Assembly: GCA_012270665.1 (NCBI GenBank)
Contig: JAAXHY010000592.1
Span: forward strand, 1 to 7,374
DNA: 7,374 nucleotides
DNA from: Dehalococcoidia bacterium
Lineage (GTDB): Bacteria; Chloroflexota; Dehalococcoidia; SAR202; UBA11138
Direction: 5' to 3'
Shown here: positions 6,823 to 7,374 of the stretch, one piece after another
Layout: each line of letters starts with the position of its first letter
Position numbering within the stretch: position 1 is the first letter of the stretch
Notes under the pieces: model-generated
Database searches by the model: none
What the model was told of the DNA's origin: nothing
The model's input: the letters and a program-made list of their open reading frames with translations, nothing else
Program-made: the position numbers and the translations under genes

Positions 6823-6827
6823 TCGGT

Positions 6828-6841
6828 CGTCGCATGGGCAG
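6828..6841 (-). promoter_or_regulatory. Upstream element shared with the aminotransferase promoter
   Basis: The minus strand reads CTGCCCATGCGACG, ending five bases before the -35 box. It matches CTGCCCACACGGCG upstream of the aminotransferase (distal repeat, 2904-2917) at 11 of 14 bases. Its last nine bases match the proximal repeat (2880-2888) at 6 of 9, with the same five-base distance to TTGACA. It may be a binding site for a common regulator. Confidence 0.3.
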
Positions 6842-6942
6842 GTCAGGGCGTCGCTGGAGATGTGACCAGGGCGCGGGATATGTGTCAAGTACAGAAGGAT
6901 GCGGCGCGACCTGTGGGTGGAGCGGGAGATAGCCGTTGATTT

Positions 6943-6970
6943 CTGACAGATGACAGGCCCTGCTTACAAT
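6943..6970 (+). promoter_or_regulatory. Plus-strand promoter-like sequence with no intact gene behind it
   Basis: CTGACA (6943-6948), a 16-base spacer and TACAAT (6965-6970) give 5/6 matches to both consensus hexamers. The predicted start is near 6977. The only downstream reading is an 8-codon ORF from 6982 and then the ABC-ATPase remnant at 7005. The surrounding stretch from 6842 to 7004 holds no convincing gene on either strand. Confidence 0.4.
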
Positions 6971-7004
6971 AGAGATTGATTATGAGGGCTGACCACGCAA
7001 CTCG

Positions 7005-7139
7005 GTAAGAATGTCGCCGCTGGACAGAGTAGGCCCCGGTGATCGCGGCGGCGGCAAGTTCTGTACGTACTCGCTGGGCATGGAGCAGCGGCTGGGAATA
7101 GCTTACACGCTGGTCGGCGACCCTGACCTTGTGTGGTTG
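7005..7139 (+). pseudogene. Remnant of an ABC exporter ATP-binding protein (CcmA/NatA/DrrA type)
   Basis: About 45 codons read VRMSPLDRVGPGD, then FCTYSLGMEQRLGIA and YTLVGDPDLVWL. This matches the part of NatA/CcmA-type ATPases running from the VGL helix through the C-loop (usual form TYSLGMKQRLGIA) to the stretch before Walker B (DPELLILDEP). The Walker A, Q-loop, Walker B DE, D-loop and H-loop are all missing. The frame is closed by TGA at 6990. Similarity stops abruptly after VWL near 7139, just before the stop of the minus-strand coiled-coil gene at 7147. It therefore looks like a deletion scar and cannot make a working ATPase. It belongs to an exporter-type subfamily, so it is not the missing ATPase of the neighbouring importer. 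Confidence 0.7.
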
Positions 7140-7146
7140 CCTCAGC

Positions 7147-7374
7147 TTAGTTCGTCGCAGCCGGTTCTCTTGGGTTGGTCTCGGCAGAGACTCCAAGTAC
7201 CGCTCCCTTTACCAAACCGACTTCGCCGATGAGAATCTTGACGTCGGAGTCCGTTATGTCGAGCCGACCTTCAACGGTCTTGATCCTTCCGACAAGACGT
7301 TCCTCTACCGCTTTGATTTCAGAGCGAAGTTCTATCTTGGCGGACTCCACAGACTCGGCAACGCTGTTGATATC
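7147..7374 (-). CDS. Hypothetical small coiled-coil protein, N-terminus outside the window
   Basis: The frame is open from the window edge to TAA at 7147 and gives 75 residues beginning DINSVAESVESAK. An internal GTG at 7350 exists but has no visible Shine-Dalgarno site, so the true start is probably beyond 7374. Residues about 11-45 show a heptad-like pattern of hydrophobic and charged residues (IELRSEIKAVEERL, IKTVEGRLDITDSDV), predicting a coiled coil. A hydrophobic Gly-containing segment, ILIGEVGLVKGAVLG, and a short polar tail follow. I do not recognise a family with a known function. The charged, regular heptads argue that it is a real gene and not a chance frame. Confidence 0.6.
   Translation of the reverse strand, partial: DINSVAESVESAKIELRSEIKAVEERLVGRIKTVEGRLDITDSDVKILIGEVGLVKGAVLGVSAETNPREPAATN

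Noticed and set aside
6860..6888. Second TTGACA on the minus strand upstream of the importer promoter
   Set aside because: The -35 is perfect, but the -10 at 17 bases (TCACAT) matches only half the consensus and lacks the invariant second A.
6899..6946. Tiny plus-strand ORF MRRDLWVEREIAVDF with a purine-rich sequence before it
   Set aside because: Fifteen codons are too few to judge, no family is recognised, and the promoter-like sequence at 6943 lies downstream of it.
6885..7196. Minus-strand open frame of 103 codons
   Set aside because: It overlaps the coiled-coil gene in another frame and the ABC-ATPase remnant on the other strand; its sequence has no coherent pattern.

Overview
The window is about 7.4 kb of GC-rich bacterial DNA from a nitrogen and amino-acid metabolism neighbourhood. 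The start codons, Shine-Dalgarno sites and promoters are ordinary bacterial ones. The solute-binding lipoprotein carries a long Pro/Ala/Thr linker after its lipobox, a style common in uncultured Chloroflexota (Dehalococcoidia/SAR202-like) genomes. That lineage guess is inference from family resemblance only.

Layout: (1) 1-1248, plus strand, is a type I glutamine synthetase that enters from outside the window. It is well conserved to its C-terminus but is broken by one in-frame TAA at 265-267. (2) 1271-1315 is a perfect 18-bp hairpin plus T-run between two convergent genes. (3) 1377-2744, minus strand, is a class III PLP-dependent aminotransferase with its own TTGACA promoter, upstream direct repeats and a structured leader. 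(4) 2944-6695, minus strand, is an ABC importer operon of the peptide/nickel family. Its order is substrate-binding lipoprotein (4860-6695), DppB-like permease (3850-4773), DppC-like permease (2944-3843). A perfect 30-bp palindrome separates the lipoprotein from the permeases. No ATPase gene of this importer is present. (5) 6696-7146 is mostly non-coding. It holds the lipoprotein promoter and leader, a strong plus-strand promoter-like sequence with no intact gene, and a short remnant of an unrelated ABC exporter ATPase. (6) 7147-7374, minus strand, is the C-terminal part of a small coiled-coil protein that runs off the window.

How the genes may work together (inference): the importer brings in oligopeptides or another amino-containing solute, the aminotransferase moves amino groups to or from an omega-amino acid or amine, and glutamine synthetase fixes ammonium. 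The importer and aminotransferase promoters share a TTGACAC / TGATAC core and a similar motif at the same distance upstream of the -35 box, which hints at co-regulation.

I see no CRISPR array, rRNA, tRNA, insertion sequence, phage gene or defence system. Nothing here is a clear new biological system. The most notable items are the GS nonsense codon, the intra-operon palindrome, the paired promoter motifs and the decayed ABC-ATPase fragment.
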